Shown here one piece after another: positions 1 to 6,988 of a stretch of DNA of 64,000 bases. The position numbers were made by a program, and so were the translations under genes. The stretch covers positions 38,211 to 102,210 of the forward strand of contig JAEURH010000001.1 of NCBI GenBank assembly GCA_016789365.1, written 5' to 3'. The notes beneath the pieces were generated by a model. That model saw only the letters and a program-made list of their open reading frames with translations. It made no database searches and was not told the DNA's origin. This DNA comes from Anaerolineales bacterium. GTDB taxonomy: Bacteria > Chloroflexota > Anaerolineae > Anaerolineales > Villigracilaceae. Every line of letters starts with the position of its first letter. The stretch's first letter is position 1.

Positions 1-742
1 CACGTTCAAAGTCAATCATCACTTCGAGTTTATGTTCGGCTAATTGACGAACCACATCACTAGTAGGGTGAAAACGACTTTTACCCTTAAAAAAAACTTC
101 ATTAATTTTATCGAGCATGTTTTCAATAGATTCATCTAACATGCGATAACGCAATAATTGATAATTTCCAATTTTCAACAAAGCAATATCAGAGGCATAA
201 TCTGCATTCGGAGCAATAATCACCGCGCCTTCCCAATCTACAATGGTCATATCTACAGCAGAATATTGCGTGCGCGAAACCAAAATTTCTCCAATTTCAG
301 CGGCATCCAATTTTTCTTTTTGCGAGCGAATAAACTTAGCAAGTGATGCGTCGTTTTTTTCAATCCATTTTTCTGGCGTGGGTTTTGCTTTTTGTACCAA
401 CAAAACAGTGTAATCTTCAAACAACCCACTTAGGCGAATGGATTCAGGAATATATCTACTTTGCAATGCCGCTTGAATTTTTGTACGCAATTGCAAAACC
501 GTTGGCGCAAATGGATTCGCTAAATCAAAACGGCATTCAATCATTTGCACCACACCATCATATCGCTCACGCCGCACAGCAACGGCATAGCCTTCAATTA
601 CAATCGTCTCTTCACCGAGGCTAAGTAAATCAATATCTATCGGTTGAAAGTATGGTGCATCTTTCAAAACTTTAAATTGCTCAGGCGGCGGTGTTTTCCC
701 TTCACCCGAATCAGGAAAAGCAATTAAATAACAAATTTCCAT
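1..742 (-). CDS. Conserved protein of unknown function, C-terminal part outside the window
   Basis: The minus strand is open from an ATG at 742 to the left edge (about 247 codons, no stop), so the C-terminus is missing. The protein starts [16 protein letters not shown] and has no signal peptide or obvious membrane segment. Near residues 165-205 a beta-strand-like stretch ([17 protein letters not shown]) is followed by a helix containing [13 protein letters not shown]. That arrangement is reminiscent of DUF155/RMD1-type proteins, but the likeness is weak and no function is assigned. The gene is divergent from the mutase gene, and a palindromic element lies in the shared upstream region. I am confident that it is a real gene and have little confidence about its family. 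Confidence 0.7.
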   Translation of the reverse strand, partial: MEICYLIAFPDSGEGKTPPPEQFKVLKDAPYFQPIDIDLLSLGEETIVIEGYAVAVRRERYDGVVQMIECRFDLANPFAPTVLQLRTKIQAALQSRYIPESIRLSGLFEDYTVLLVQKAKPTPEKWIEKNDASLAKFIRSQKEKLDAAEIGEILVSRTQYSAVDMTIVDWEGAVIIAPNADYASDIALLKIGNYQLLRYRMLDESIENMLDKINEVFFKGKSRFHPTSDVVRQLAEHKLEVMIDFER

Positions 743-762
743 ATCATAAGTGTACTATACTA

Positions 763-852
763 TGTCATTGCGAGCGTTTGTTGCAAAGCAATCTTATAAT
801 TAAGTTGGAGATTGCTTCGCCGCAAAGAACAAGAACGCTCCTCGCAACGACA
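763..852. repeat. Palindromic intergenic element (TCATTGCGAGCG type)
   Basis: The left end TGTCATTGCGAGCG is an imperfect inverted copy of the right end CGCTCCTCGCAACGACA. Inside it, GCAAAGCAATCT is mirrored by AGATTGCTTCGCCGC. The whole can fold into one long interrupted hairpin of about 90 bp. It has no coding capacity. It ends directly before the Shine-Dalgarno of the methylmalonyl-CoA mutase gene, so it lies in that gene's 5' leader. Elements of this general type are common between bacterial genes. Confidence 0.75.
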
Positions 853-864
853 TCAGGTGAAAAA

Positions 865-2514
865 ATGAATCTCAATGAACAATACAAACGCTGGAAAGAA
901 ACAACACTCAAAAAATCTTTAGATAAATCTAAAGAACGAAAAGAAAGATTTGAAACCACTGCTGGGATAGAAATTCCACGCCTCGCTCTCCCGCCTCAAC
1001 TTGATTCTGTTCCAGATAACTTAGGCTTCCCCGGAGAATATCCTTTCACACGCGGAGTGCAACCTACCATGTATCGCTCACGGTTTTGGACGATGCGCCA
1101 GTATGCAGGTTTTTCAACAGCCGAAGATTCAAATAAAAGATATCGTTATTTACTAGAACAAGGTCAAACGGGGCTAAGTGTTGCGTTTGATTTACCAACT
1201 CAAATCGGGTATGACGCGGATGACCCAATCGCGCACGGAGAAGTCGGTAAAGTAGGAGTCTCCATTTCGTCCATCCATGATATGGAAACCTTATTCAAAG
1301 AAATTCCATTGGACAAAGTTTCTACATCCATGACGATTAACGCACCCGCTGGCGTTTTGCTTGCCATGTATATTGCCGTTGCCAAAAAACAAGGCGTGGA
1401 CATGAAGCAACTGCGCGGCACGATTCAAAATGATATTCTCAAAGAATATATTGCGCGTGGGACGTATATTTTTCCGCCTGCGCCTTCGATGCGATTAATC
1501 ACAGACATATTTTCTTTTTGTGCAGAGCATGTGCCGAGTTGGAACACGATTTCAATTTCAGGCTATCACATCCGTGAAGCGGGTTCTACATCTGTGCAAG
1601 AAGTGGCGTTTACATTATCAAATGGAATTGCATACATCGAAGCCGCGTTGAAAGCAGGCTTATCGGTAGATGATTTTGCGCCACAACTTTCATTCTTCTT
1701 CAATGCACACAATAACTTTTTGGAAGAAGTTGCAAAATTCCGTGCGGCACGTAGACTATGGGCAAAGATTATGCGTGAGCGATTCAAAGCAAGCAAACCA
1801 TCTTCATGGCAATTGAGATTTCACACGCAAACCGCAGGCTCGACATTAACTGCACAACAACCTGAAAATAATGTTGTGCGTGTGACTATTCAAGCATTAT
1901 CCGCAGTATTAGGCGGAACGCAATCACTTCATACAAATAGTATGGATGAAGCCTTGTGGCTCCCCACTGAAAAAGCAGTCCGTGTTGCCTTGCGGACTCA
2001 ACAAATCATTGCTTACGAATCAGGCGTAGCAGATTCAGTTGACCCGTTAGCAGGTTCATACTTAATTGAGTATTTGACCGATGAAATTGAAAAAGGCGCG
2101 GAAGAATATATTTCTAAAGTTGATGACATGGGTGGTGCGATGCAAGCCATCGAAAAAGGCTTTATGCAAAACGAAATTCAAAATGCGGCTTTCACAGCCC
2201 AAAAAGCCATTGAACGAAAAGAAGAAATTGTGGTGGGAGTGAATCAATTTACTGTAGCAGAAGATATGACTCTCGAACGTCTCAAAGTTGACCCAGCCAT
2301 TGAAGTGCAAGCCAGAGAGCGATTACAGAAGTTACGAGAAACGAGAAATAAGGAACGAGTGAATGAGTTGTTGGTTCAATTAAAAACTGCGGCACTCGGA
2401 ACTCAGAACTTGTTACCGCTTTTTATTGAATGTGTGGAAAATGATATTACTCTTGGCGAGATTTGTAATACCTTAAGAGGTGTTTGGGGTGAGTATGTGG
2501 CGGAAGGGTTTTAA
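865..2514 (+). CDS. Methylmalonyl-CoA mutase, large (catalytic) subunit of the split type
   Basis: Catalyses the adenosylcobalamin-dependent interconversion of methylmalonyl-CoA and succinyl-CoA (propionate metabolism). The 549-residue product carries the substrate-binding TIM-barrel signatures: [20 protein letters not shown] near residue 50, then [19 protein letters not shown], and [15 protein letters not shown] further on. The C-terminal B12-binding domain (DxHxxG) is absent, and 549 residues matches archaeal-type stand-alone large subunits, so a separate small subunit should be encoded elsewhere. I chose the ATG at 865 because AGGTGA lies five bases upstream and conserved sequence begins there. 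The frame is open further upstream, but that part lies in a palindromic repeat. No partner genes (epimerase, MeaB) are in the window. Confidence 0.95.
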   Translation: MNLNEQYKRWKETTLKKSLDKSKERKERFETTAGIEIPRLALPPQLDSVPDNLGFPGEYPFTRGVQPTMYRSRFWTMRQYAGFSTAEDSNKRYRYLLEQGQTGLSVAFDLPTQIGYDADDPIAHGEVGKVGVSISSIHDMETLFKEIPLDKVSTSMTINAPAGVLLAMYIAVAKKQGVDMKQLRGTIQNDILKEYIARGTYIFPPAPSMRLITDIFSFCAEHVPSWNTISISGYHIREAGSTSVQEVAFTLSNGIAYIEAALKAGLSVDDFAPQLSFFFNAHNNFLEEVAKFRAARRLWAKIMRERFKASKPSSWQLRFHTQTAGSTLTAQQPENNVVRVTIQALSAVLGGTQSLHTNSMDEALWLPTEKAVRVALRTQQIIAYESGVADSVDPLAGSYLIEYLTDEIEKGAEEYISKVDDMGGAMQAIEKGFMQNEIQNAAFTAQKAIERKEEIVVGVNQFTVAEDMTLERLKVDPAIEVQARERLQKLRETRNKERVNELLVQLKTAALGTQNLLPLFIECVENDITLGEICNTLRGVWGEYVAEGF

Positions 2515-2521
2515 CTGCTAC

Positions 2522-2550
2522 TTGAAATCCCATTCCTAAAATGCTATGCT
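2522..2550 (+). promoter_or_regulatory. Sigma-70-type promoter for the C11 peptidase gene
   Basis: TTGAAA at 2522-2527 is followed, after a 17-base spacer, by TATGCT at 2545-2550, preceded by TG (extended -10). It lies 38 bases before the ATG at 2588, and an AGGAGG-like site (GGAGG) precedes that start. Confidence 0.6.
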
Positions 2551-2587
2551 AATCTGAGTAAGTTCATCCTAACATTTTGGAGGCATC

Positions 2588-3757
2588 ATGCGCAAGTCAA
2601 CTCGTTCGATGGTTTCGTTCGTGCTTTTAATGGTTTTACTCAGCACCTTCAGCAGTATCGTCTCAGCCGCACCGCCCGCGCCAAGCGCCAAATGGACTGT
2701 GATGGTGTACATCGCAGGAGATAACAACCTCGAAGACTACGTCGTCAAAGATATCGAACTTGAACTCGCCGCCGTAGGTTCAACTGCTGATGTGAAAGTC
2801 GTTGCCCTCGCAGACCGTACACCCGGCTACGACACCTCTCGCGGCGATTGGCAAACCACAAAAATTTATTACGTCACACAAGGCATGTTGGCTGATTCCG
2901 CAAGTGCCGTTGCCGACTGGGGCGAAAGAAACACAGGCGACCCGCAAACGTTAATTGATTTCGTCACTTGGGCAAAAACCAATCACCCCGCCGACCGCTA
3001 CGCATTATATTTTTGGGGTCACGGCTGGAATTGGCATCCGGGCTACGTCATGTCTGACGATACCAACGCCGATACACTCGACTATCAAGAAATGCAAGCC
3101 GCCATTCCCTCACTCGGTTTTATTGATGTCGTTGGCTATGATGGCTGTAACATGGCATCTATTGAAATTTTCGATTTATGGCATGGCAACGCCACAGCCG
3201 TTAGCAGTTCGCAAGAATATGTCGGCTGGGATGGCATTGAATATGACCTCGTCCTCGCCCAACTCGCCGCAAACCCAAATATGACCGCCGACCAAGTTGC
3301 AATTGCGACAAGCCAAAGTGCCAGCAAAGATAAGACATGGTCTGCTGTTGCAGTTGATTCTCGCTACGACGCGCTTCAAACCGCGCTTGATAATTGGTTC
3401 ACCGCCCTCAACAATGGCTTATCTGCGAATCGCAAAAAATACGACAGTGCCTTCAACGCCACACGCTCCATGTGGCAAGCGCCTATGGATAAAGACCTGT
3501 ATGATATGGCATACGAAATGAAACGCTTGGTAGCAGATACAACAATAAAAAATACCAGCCAAGCTGTCATGGATGCCATCACTGCCGTTGTACTACATGA
3601 ACGCCACGTCAACGCATATTCGGAGGTGCGTGGTATCTCCATTTATCATATCTCCAAAGCCAGCCAAAAAGATTCAAATTACACCTACTATCGCTCCACC
3701 CTAAATTTTGCCCTCACCACAATCTGGGACGAGTTCTTAGATGCTTATGCAAAATAG
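2588..3757 (+). CDS. Secreted clostripain-family cysteine peptidase (C11)
   Basis: The first 28 residues form a signal peptide (MRKSTRSMVSF, a hydrophobic core, then VSAAPPAP), so the enzyme is exported. The mature part begins with WTVMVYIAGDNNLE, the usual start of C11 domains. The catalytic pair is visible: His145 in YFWGHGWNW and Cys187 in GYDGCNMASIEI. Family members cleave after Arg or Lys and often self-process. At 389 residues it is a compact C11 domain with no extra C-terminal module. It has its own promoter and is followed by a strong terminator, so it is probably monocistronic. The physiological substrate is unknown. Confidence 0.92.
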   Translation: MRKSTRSMVSFVLLMVLLSTFSSIVSAAPPAPSAKWTVMVYIAGDNNLEDYVVKDIELELAAVGSTADVKVVALADRTPGYDTSRGDWQTTKIYYVTQGMLADSASAVADWGERNTGDPQTLIDFVTWAKTNHPADRYALYFWGHGWNWHPGYVMSDDTNADTLDYQEMQAAIPSLGFIDVVGYDGCNMASIEIFDLWHGNATAVSSSQEYVGWDGIEYDLVLAQLAANPNMTADQVAIATSQSASKDKTWSAVAVDSRYDALQTALDNWFTALNNGLSANRKKYDSAFNATRSMWQAPMDKDLYDMAYEMKRLVADTTIKNTSQAVMDAITAVVLHERHVNAYSEVRGISIYHISKASQKDSNYTYYRSTLNFALTTIWDEFLDAYAK

Positions 3758-3764
3758 TTAAACT

Positions 3765-3802
3765 AAAAAAGACATGTCTCCTAAGAGACATGTCTTTTTT
3801 TA
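3765..3802 (+). terminator. Rho-independent terminator of the C11 peptidase gene
   Basis: GACATGTCTC (3771-3780) pairs with GAGACATGTC (3785-3794) around a CTAA loop. The stem is flanked by an A-run and followed by a T-run. It lies 10-40 bases after the stop codon. The A-run lets it act on the other strand too, although no minus-strand gene ends here. Confidence 0.9.
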
Positions 3803-3924
3803 TACTTTATATGCTTTTTGGCTATTTCTACTCCCATAATTTGGCTACACGATATAAACCGCTTCTAGACTTGTTTCGGCTTGCGGATTGAACCTCAGCT
3901 TTTTTTATTGTTTGGTCATTAAAT

Positions 3925-3955
3925 AAAAAACTCACTTGTTTAGTGAGTTTTTTGA
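3925..3955 (-). terminator. Terminator after the RTX protein gene
   Basis: AAAAAACTCACT and AGTGAGTTTTTT form a symmetric hairpin with a TGTTT-type loop, immediately downstream of the minus-strand RTX gene. On the minus strand the stem ends in a run of T. It closes the riboswitch-controlled operon. The rest of 3803-3924 shows nothing recognisable. Confidence 0.85.
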
Positions 3956-3963
3956 AATCAATC

Positions 3964-4353
3964 TTATTGAACTTCGCCTTCGCAGGTTTCAAACACGTCG
4001 TCACCTGGTCCGCCAATGCAAACGTCATTCCCCTCTCCCCCTGTAATCGTGTCATCCCCACCGCCAGCAAGGATGCAGTCATTACCACCCAAACCATCAA
4101 TCACATCCGCGCCAGAACTGCCTAGAATGAGGTCGTTGCCGGCTGTGCCTGTGATAACGCCAGCCCCTGTGACCATTGTGCTTAAATTTAATCCTGCACA
4201 AGCAGAAGGTTTGAGATGATTGATTTGATATGAAATCACTTGACTATCAATCCGCGTTGGCGGGATGGTATTTGTAGCGGCAATCGCTGTTAGTGTGGTG
4301 AGAAGAAGTAGTGAGAGCAAGCCAAAGGTCAAGAAGCGAAGCGAGAAACGCAT
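3964..4353 (-). CDS. Small exported RTX (haemolysin-type calcium-binding repeat) protein
   Basis: This 129-residue product has an N-terminal signal peptide (about residues 1-26, ending LTAIA-ATNTIPPTR). From about residue 65 it carries a block of Gly/Asp-rich nonapeptide repeats of the GGxGxD type: GLGGNDCIL, AGGGDDTIT, GGEGNDVCI and GGPGDDVFE. Such repeats bind Ca2+ in parallel beta-rolls outside the cell. Four cysteines suggest disulfides. The start lies two bases after the stop of the signal peptidase gene, so translation is probably coupled. The segment after the signal peptide shares the A-x-NT-[IV]-P-x-TR pattern with the small protein at 6297-6656, which suggests that both are clients of the peptidase between them. 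The function of this particular protein is unknown. Confidence 0.85.
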   Translation of the reverse strand: MRFSLRFLTFGLLSLLLLTTLTAIAATNTIPPTRIDSQVISYQINHLKPSACAGLNLSTMVTGAGVITGTAGNDLILGSSGADVIDGLGGNDCILAGGGDDTITGGEGNDVCIGGPGDDVFETCEGEVQ

Positions 4354-4355
4354 GA

Positions 4356-6185
4356 TTAAATTCTTATCCTCGGTAGTACGGTTTCCTGATTGAGGTCAAA
4401 TTCAATGCTACCGGATTGAATAACATATTCAGGAGTCGCTTGTGGTTCTGGCTTTGGGCTAGCAACTTTTCTCTCCGCCGTTTGCCTAATAGGCTGTCGC
4501 ATTTCAGGTGGAGGCGCATAAGTATAAATAATACGCGGCTTGGGCTGAGGAGGAGTCTCTAAAGGTTTTGACTGTAAAGGTTCAGGCAACGGTATTGGTT
4601 CGGTCTGTACAGGCACAAGCGGTTTTGTAAGTTCGGGTGTAAATTTTGTTTGTTGTATCTCCTGCTTATCTGCATTGATGATGTAACGATATGTTGTATT
4701 ATTGCTTTGCACAAAATAATAATCTATTGAATTACGTGCCATGTGCAAAATCATCGTTCCGTGTCGTTCAGCCAGACGAGCAAGGTCATCTATTGAGCGA
4801 ACATCAATGGTAGAAAAGGTAGTCGCGAGGTCTTGTTCATAAACATCAACAAGCATTCCGCCATATTTCAATCGGATTAGGGCTTGTTGATTTTGGCTAG
4901 TTGTACGATAAAGCCTCAACGCGGCGGAAGTTAAAGTGATAGTTGACATACCGAAGCCAAGAAGAGACAGAAACCGAATCAGCCAGACAGGAATTTGCAT
5001 TCCTAGCAATGAAAGTGTGTTTCTCTCCGAGCCAGAAGAGCCCGCCATGCCAGACATAGTTGAATATAACGGGTTTGCTTTTTTACCATCATCAGCAAGA
5101 TAAAAATGGATTTTGTCATATTTGAAAACAAGTTTCGGCGAAAAAGAATCGTTAATGAGAATGCCAGCCGCATTTGCAGTAAAAGAAGCATCGGATATGA
5201 TTTCTAAGGTGTAAGCAATTTGTTTTAACCCCGCTTCTTGCTCTACTAAGTTCACGATAGACTCTACTTGGCATAGGTCTAATGTTGCGGTTGAAAAATA
5301 AGAGTTACCACTGAATGAATTTTCAGTATTTAAGGGAATGGTACGTTGCCAGCCACTTTGTTCATCCAAAATACGAGCATACATTGTTTGTTTGCCGTTA
5401 ATTTCTTGAAAGCGGTCACCAAGTATATTGTAGGTAAATCCAATATTCAAGTAGCAGGTAAGTTTTGGAAAAACTGGTTCCCCAGAACGGACAACATCAG
5501 TATCATAAACGCCCGGCGTGCCTGTGGCTGAGTAGTAGAAATTCCCTTCTTGCTGATAAGAAATATTTTCCGCTGGGCGGTTTAGCGGGCGAGTAAATGA
5601 GTAAATTCCTGATATCAGGAACAATAATGTAAAAAAGATAGAAAGGAGTAAAGTGACCTGCGACGCATCAAACAAACCAAATGCAGGTACTGTCTTTTCT
5701 CTTTTGTGCGGCAATGGAGTTTTGAATAAATCTAACATAAGAACAACTCCCATCAAACCAACTGTCAAAGACATATTCATCGGTACGCGCATCCATTCAA
5801 TCGCTTTGCCAAGTTTAGGAATATGTATCCACAATTTTCCAATAACTTCTTTTTGTATCGGCTGGTACGAGTCCAGCCATGCGTTATTGTCGCCTTGGAG
5901 AATGAAGCGGTCTAACTCAGTTTGAACAATACGATGAAATACATAACTCCCTAAATTTGGGTCAAAGTACACAACGGCATCTCCCAAATCATATTTTGGT
6001 TGAGACCGTACAAGTACCAAATCACCACGATAAAAGCCCGGTTCCATACTGTTACCATTTACAATAACATACGTCACCCAACCACCGAGTTGGGCTGGGG
6101 CAAGCGTCATCCAAAAAAGGATACTAAGCAACAAAGAAGACAACGCATAAAAAAGGAGCGATTGATTCTTGCTAGGCTTTATCAT
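4356..6185 (-). CDS. SipW/ER-type signal peptidase I (S26B) with DUF5305-like domain and proline-rich tail
   Basis: A membrane-bound peptidase that removes signal peptides outside the membrane. TM1 is near residues 10-35. The Ser nucleophile is Ser46 in NGNSMEPGF, followed by a YRGDLVLV box. The general-base position is His84 (YVFHRIV), not Lys, and GDNN contains Asp99: this is the Ser-His-Asp form of archaeal, ER and Bacillus SipW enzymes. TM segments follow near 150-170 and 185-207, then an extracytoplasmic domain (about 215-375, with YSATGTPGVYDTDVVRSGEP) that resembles DUF5305, then another TM near 396-419 and a Pro/Lys-rich tail. At 609 residues it is about three times a normal SipW. It lies between two small exported proteins in one operon under a c-di-GMP riboswitch and is probably a dedicated processor of them. 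Confidence 0.85.
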   Translation of the reverse strand: MIKPSKNQSLLFYALSSLLLSILFWMTLAPAQLGGWVTYVIVNGNSMEPGFYRGDLVLVRSQPKYDLGDAVVYFDPNLGSYVFHRIVQTELDRFILQGDNNAWLDSYQPIQKEVIGKLWIHIPKLGKAIEWMRVPMNMSLTVGLMGVVLMLDLFKTPLPHKREKTVPAFGLFDASQVTLLLSIFFTLLFLISGIYSFTRPLNRPAENISYQQEGNFYYSATGTPGVYDTDVVRSGEPVFPKLTCYLNIGFTYNILGDRFQEINGKQTMYARILDEQSGWQRTIPLNTENSFSGNSYFSTATLDLCQVESIVNLVEQEAGLKQIAYTLEIISDASFTANAAGILINDSFSPKLVFKYDKIHFYLADDGKKANPLYSTMSGMAGSSGSERNTLSLLGMQIPVWLIRFLSLLGFGMSTITLTSAALRLYRTTSQNQQALIRLKYGGMLVDVYEQDLATTFSTIDVRSIDDLARLAERHGTMILHMARNSIDYYFVQSNNTTYRYIINADKQEIQQTKFTPELTKPLVPVQTEPIPLPEPLQSKPLETPPQPKPRIIYTYAPPPEMRQPIRQTAERKVASPKPEPQATPEYVIQSGSIEFDLNQETVLPRIRI

Positions 6186-6214
6186 TTTTATTTAAAAGAG
6201 TGGGATATTAAAGG

Positions 6215-6276
6215 CTGGGTCTGCCTTTTGCTCTGCCTGCCAACCTTCAAACTCAGGGAGCATAGAGCAGACCCAG
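6215..6276 (-). other. Intercistronic hairpin between the small exported protein and the signal peptidase
   Basis: CTGGGTCTGC (6215-6224) is exactly complementary to GCAGACCCAG (6267-6276), which gives a 10-bp stem closing a 42-base loop region in the operon mRNA. No U-run follows, so it is not a classic terminator. It may reduce read-through or protect the upstream transcript, so that the small protein is made in excess over the peptidase. That role is inferred. Confidence 0.5.
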
Positions 6277-6296
6277 TCAGTTACACAAGCGTCAGA

Positions 6297-6656
6297 TTAG
6301 TTGCTGGTAGCAACAACACGCAATTGGTCAATTGATGAAACGGTTAAACCCGTAGTATCGCATTCCCAAACAGTGCCGGTATCTAATGTGCAAGAATACC
6401 AAGAACCAGAAGCGACCAATTGAACTTCAACTTGAACCGCAGCGGCACCTAAGTCAAATGAGACACTGTCCAATGTAGATGGGTTAGTGCCGTTCAAAGT
6501 ATATTGAACGCTGGTTACAGTGTAACCACTGACTGTACCAGTACCATCACCTGCACGAGTGTCAGGCACGGTGTTGGCGGCGGCAAATGCATAAGCGGCG
6601 GCAGAGATGGCAACGATGACAAAAACGACAAACAAAACTTTCATATTTTTTAACAT
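6297..6656 (-). CDS. Small exported protein, probable client of the adjacent SipW-like peptidase
   Basis: This 119-residue product starts at an ATG with AAGGAG seven bases upstream. It has a signal peptide (MKVLFVVFVIVAISAAAYAFA) followed by AANTVPDTRAGDGTG, then a beta-rich Thr/Ser/Val domain (GYTVTSVQYTLNG) and two cysteines near the end (YSCTLDTG, WECDTTG) that could form a disulfide. The size, the signal peptide without a lipobox and the position beside a SipW-type peptidase recall TasA/camelysin-like surface proteins, but I see no decisive family match. It is the first gene after the c-di-GMP riboswitch and is separated from the peptidase gene by a hairpin. The N-terminal motif after cleavage is shared with the RTX protein. 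Confidence 0.8.
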   Translation of the reverse strand: MLKNMKVLFVVFVIVAISAAAYAFAAANTVPDTRAGDGTGTVSGYTVTSVQYTLNGTNPSTLDSVSFDLGAAAVQVEVQLVASGSWYSCTLDTGTVWECDTTGLTVSSIDQLRVVATSN

Positions 6657-6705
6657 GGCATTTCTCCTTAAAATTTGGTTTTAATGAAGGTTGTATGCCA
6701 TCCGA

Positions 6706-6743
6706 ATAAAAAAAGCTTGGCTTATATTAAAGCCAAGCCAAGC
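6706..6743 (-). terminator. Riboswitch expression-platform terminator
   Basis: In the minus-strand RNA GCTTGGCTT, a short loop and AAGCCAAGC are followed directly by seven U. The first arm (GCTTGGC, 6737-6743) can also pair with GCCAAGC at 6772-6778 in the 3' strand of the aptamer, so terminator and antiterminator exclude each other. Confidence 0.85.
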
Positions 6744-6765
6744 ACAATTCATAGTGTTGTGGTCT

Positions 6766-6850
6766 TCGGCGGCTTGGCGGTCATGGTTGTTTCACAACTT
6801 TAGACCCATAGCTTTGCGTCTCCGGCTTTCGCCGGGTTTGCCTTTATCGG
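6766..6850 (-). promoter_or_regulatory. Cyclic-di-GMP class I riboswitch (GEMM-I) aptamer
   Basis: The minus-strand RNA contains the GEMM-I signatures in order: GGCAAACC, a stem capped by a GAAA tetraloop (CCGGCGAAAGCCGG), then GACGCAAAGC, GGGTCTAAAG, a second small hairpin (GTTGTGAAACAAC) and a closing GCC-rich 3' strand (CCGCCAAGCCGCC). Family members bind c-di-GMP and usually control motility, pilus, surface-protein or biofilm genes. This one is followed by a terminator and then by the operon for the small exported protein, signal peptidase and RTX protein. The layout of competing stems suggests that ligand favours termination, but this is inferred from pairing by eye. Confidence 0.88.
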
Positions 6851-6862
6851 ATGTCTGACAAT

Positions 6863-6871
6863 ACTATAGCA
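6863..6871 (-). promoter_or_regulatory. Extended -10 promoter of the riboswitch operon
   Basis: On the minus strand TGCTATAGT (TG-N-TATAGT) lies 13 bases before the first conserved base of the aptamer, which places the transcription start near 6856. No convincing -35 is seen, as is usual with extended -10 promoters. Confidence 0.5.
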
Positions 6872-6988
6872 CAATTTATAAAATTTGCACCTTACAAGGA
6901 GTTTTCAATCAAACAGCCAATGTTTTTGATGAAATTCTCGCGCCTCATTCTTACGCCAACTTTTATCTCTTCGAGTAAACTTGTGACT

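Noticed and set aside
158-624. Short plus-strand reading frames at the left edge
   Set aside because: They lie opposite a continuous minus-strand frame from 742 to the edge that looks like a real protein.
763-864. N-terminal extension of methylmalonyl-CoA mutase from 691
   Set aside because: The extra 58 codons lie in the palindromic element and overlap the neighbouring gene's start; a Shine-Dalgarno and the conserved start point to 865.
3828-4100. Minus-strand frame of 90 codons over the RTX gene
   Set aside because: It overlaps the RTX gene in another frame, crosses the terminator and lacks any family pattern.
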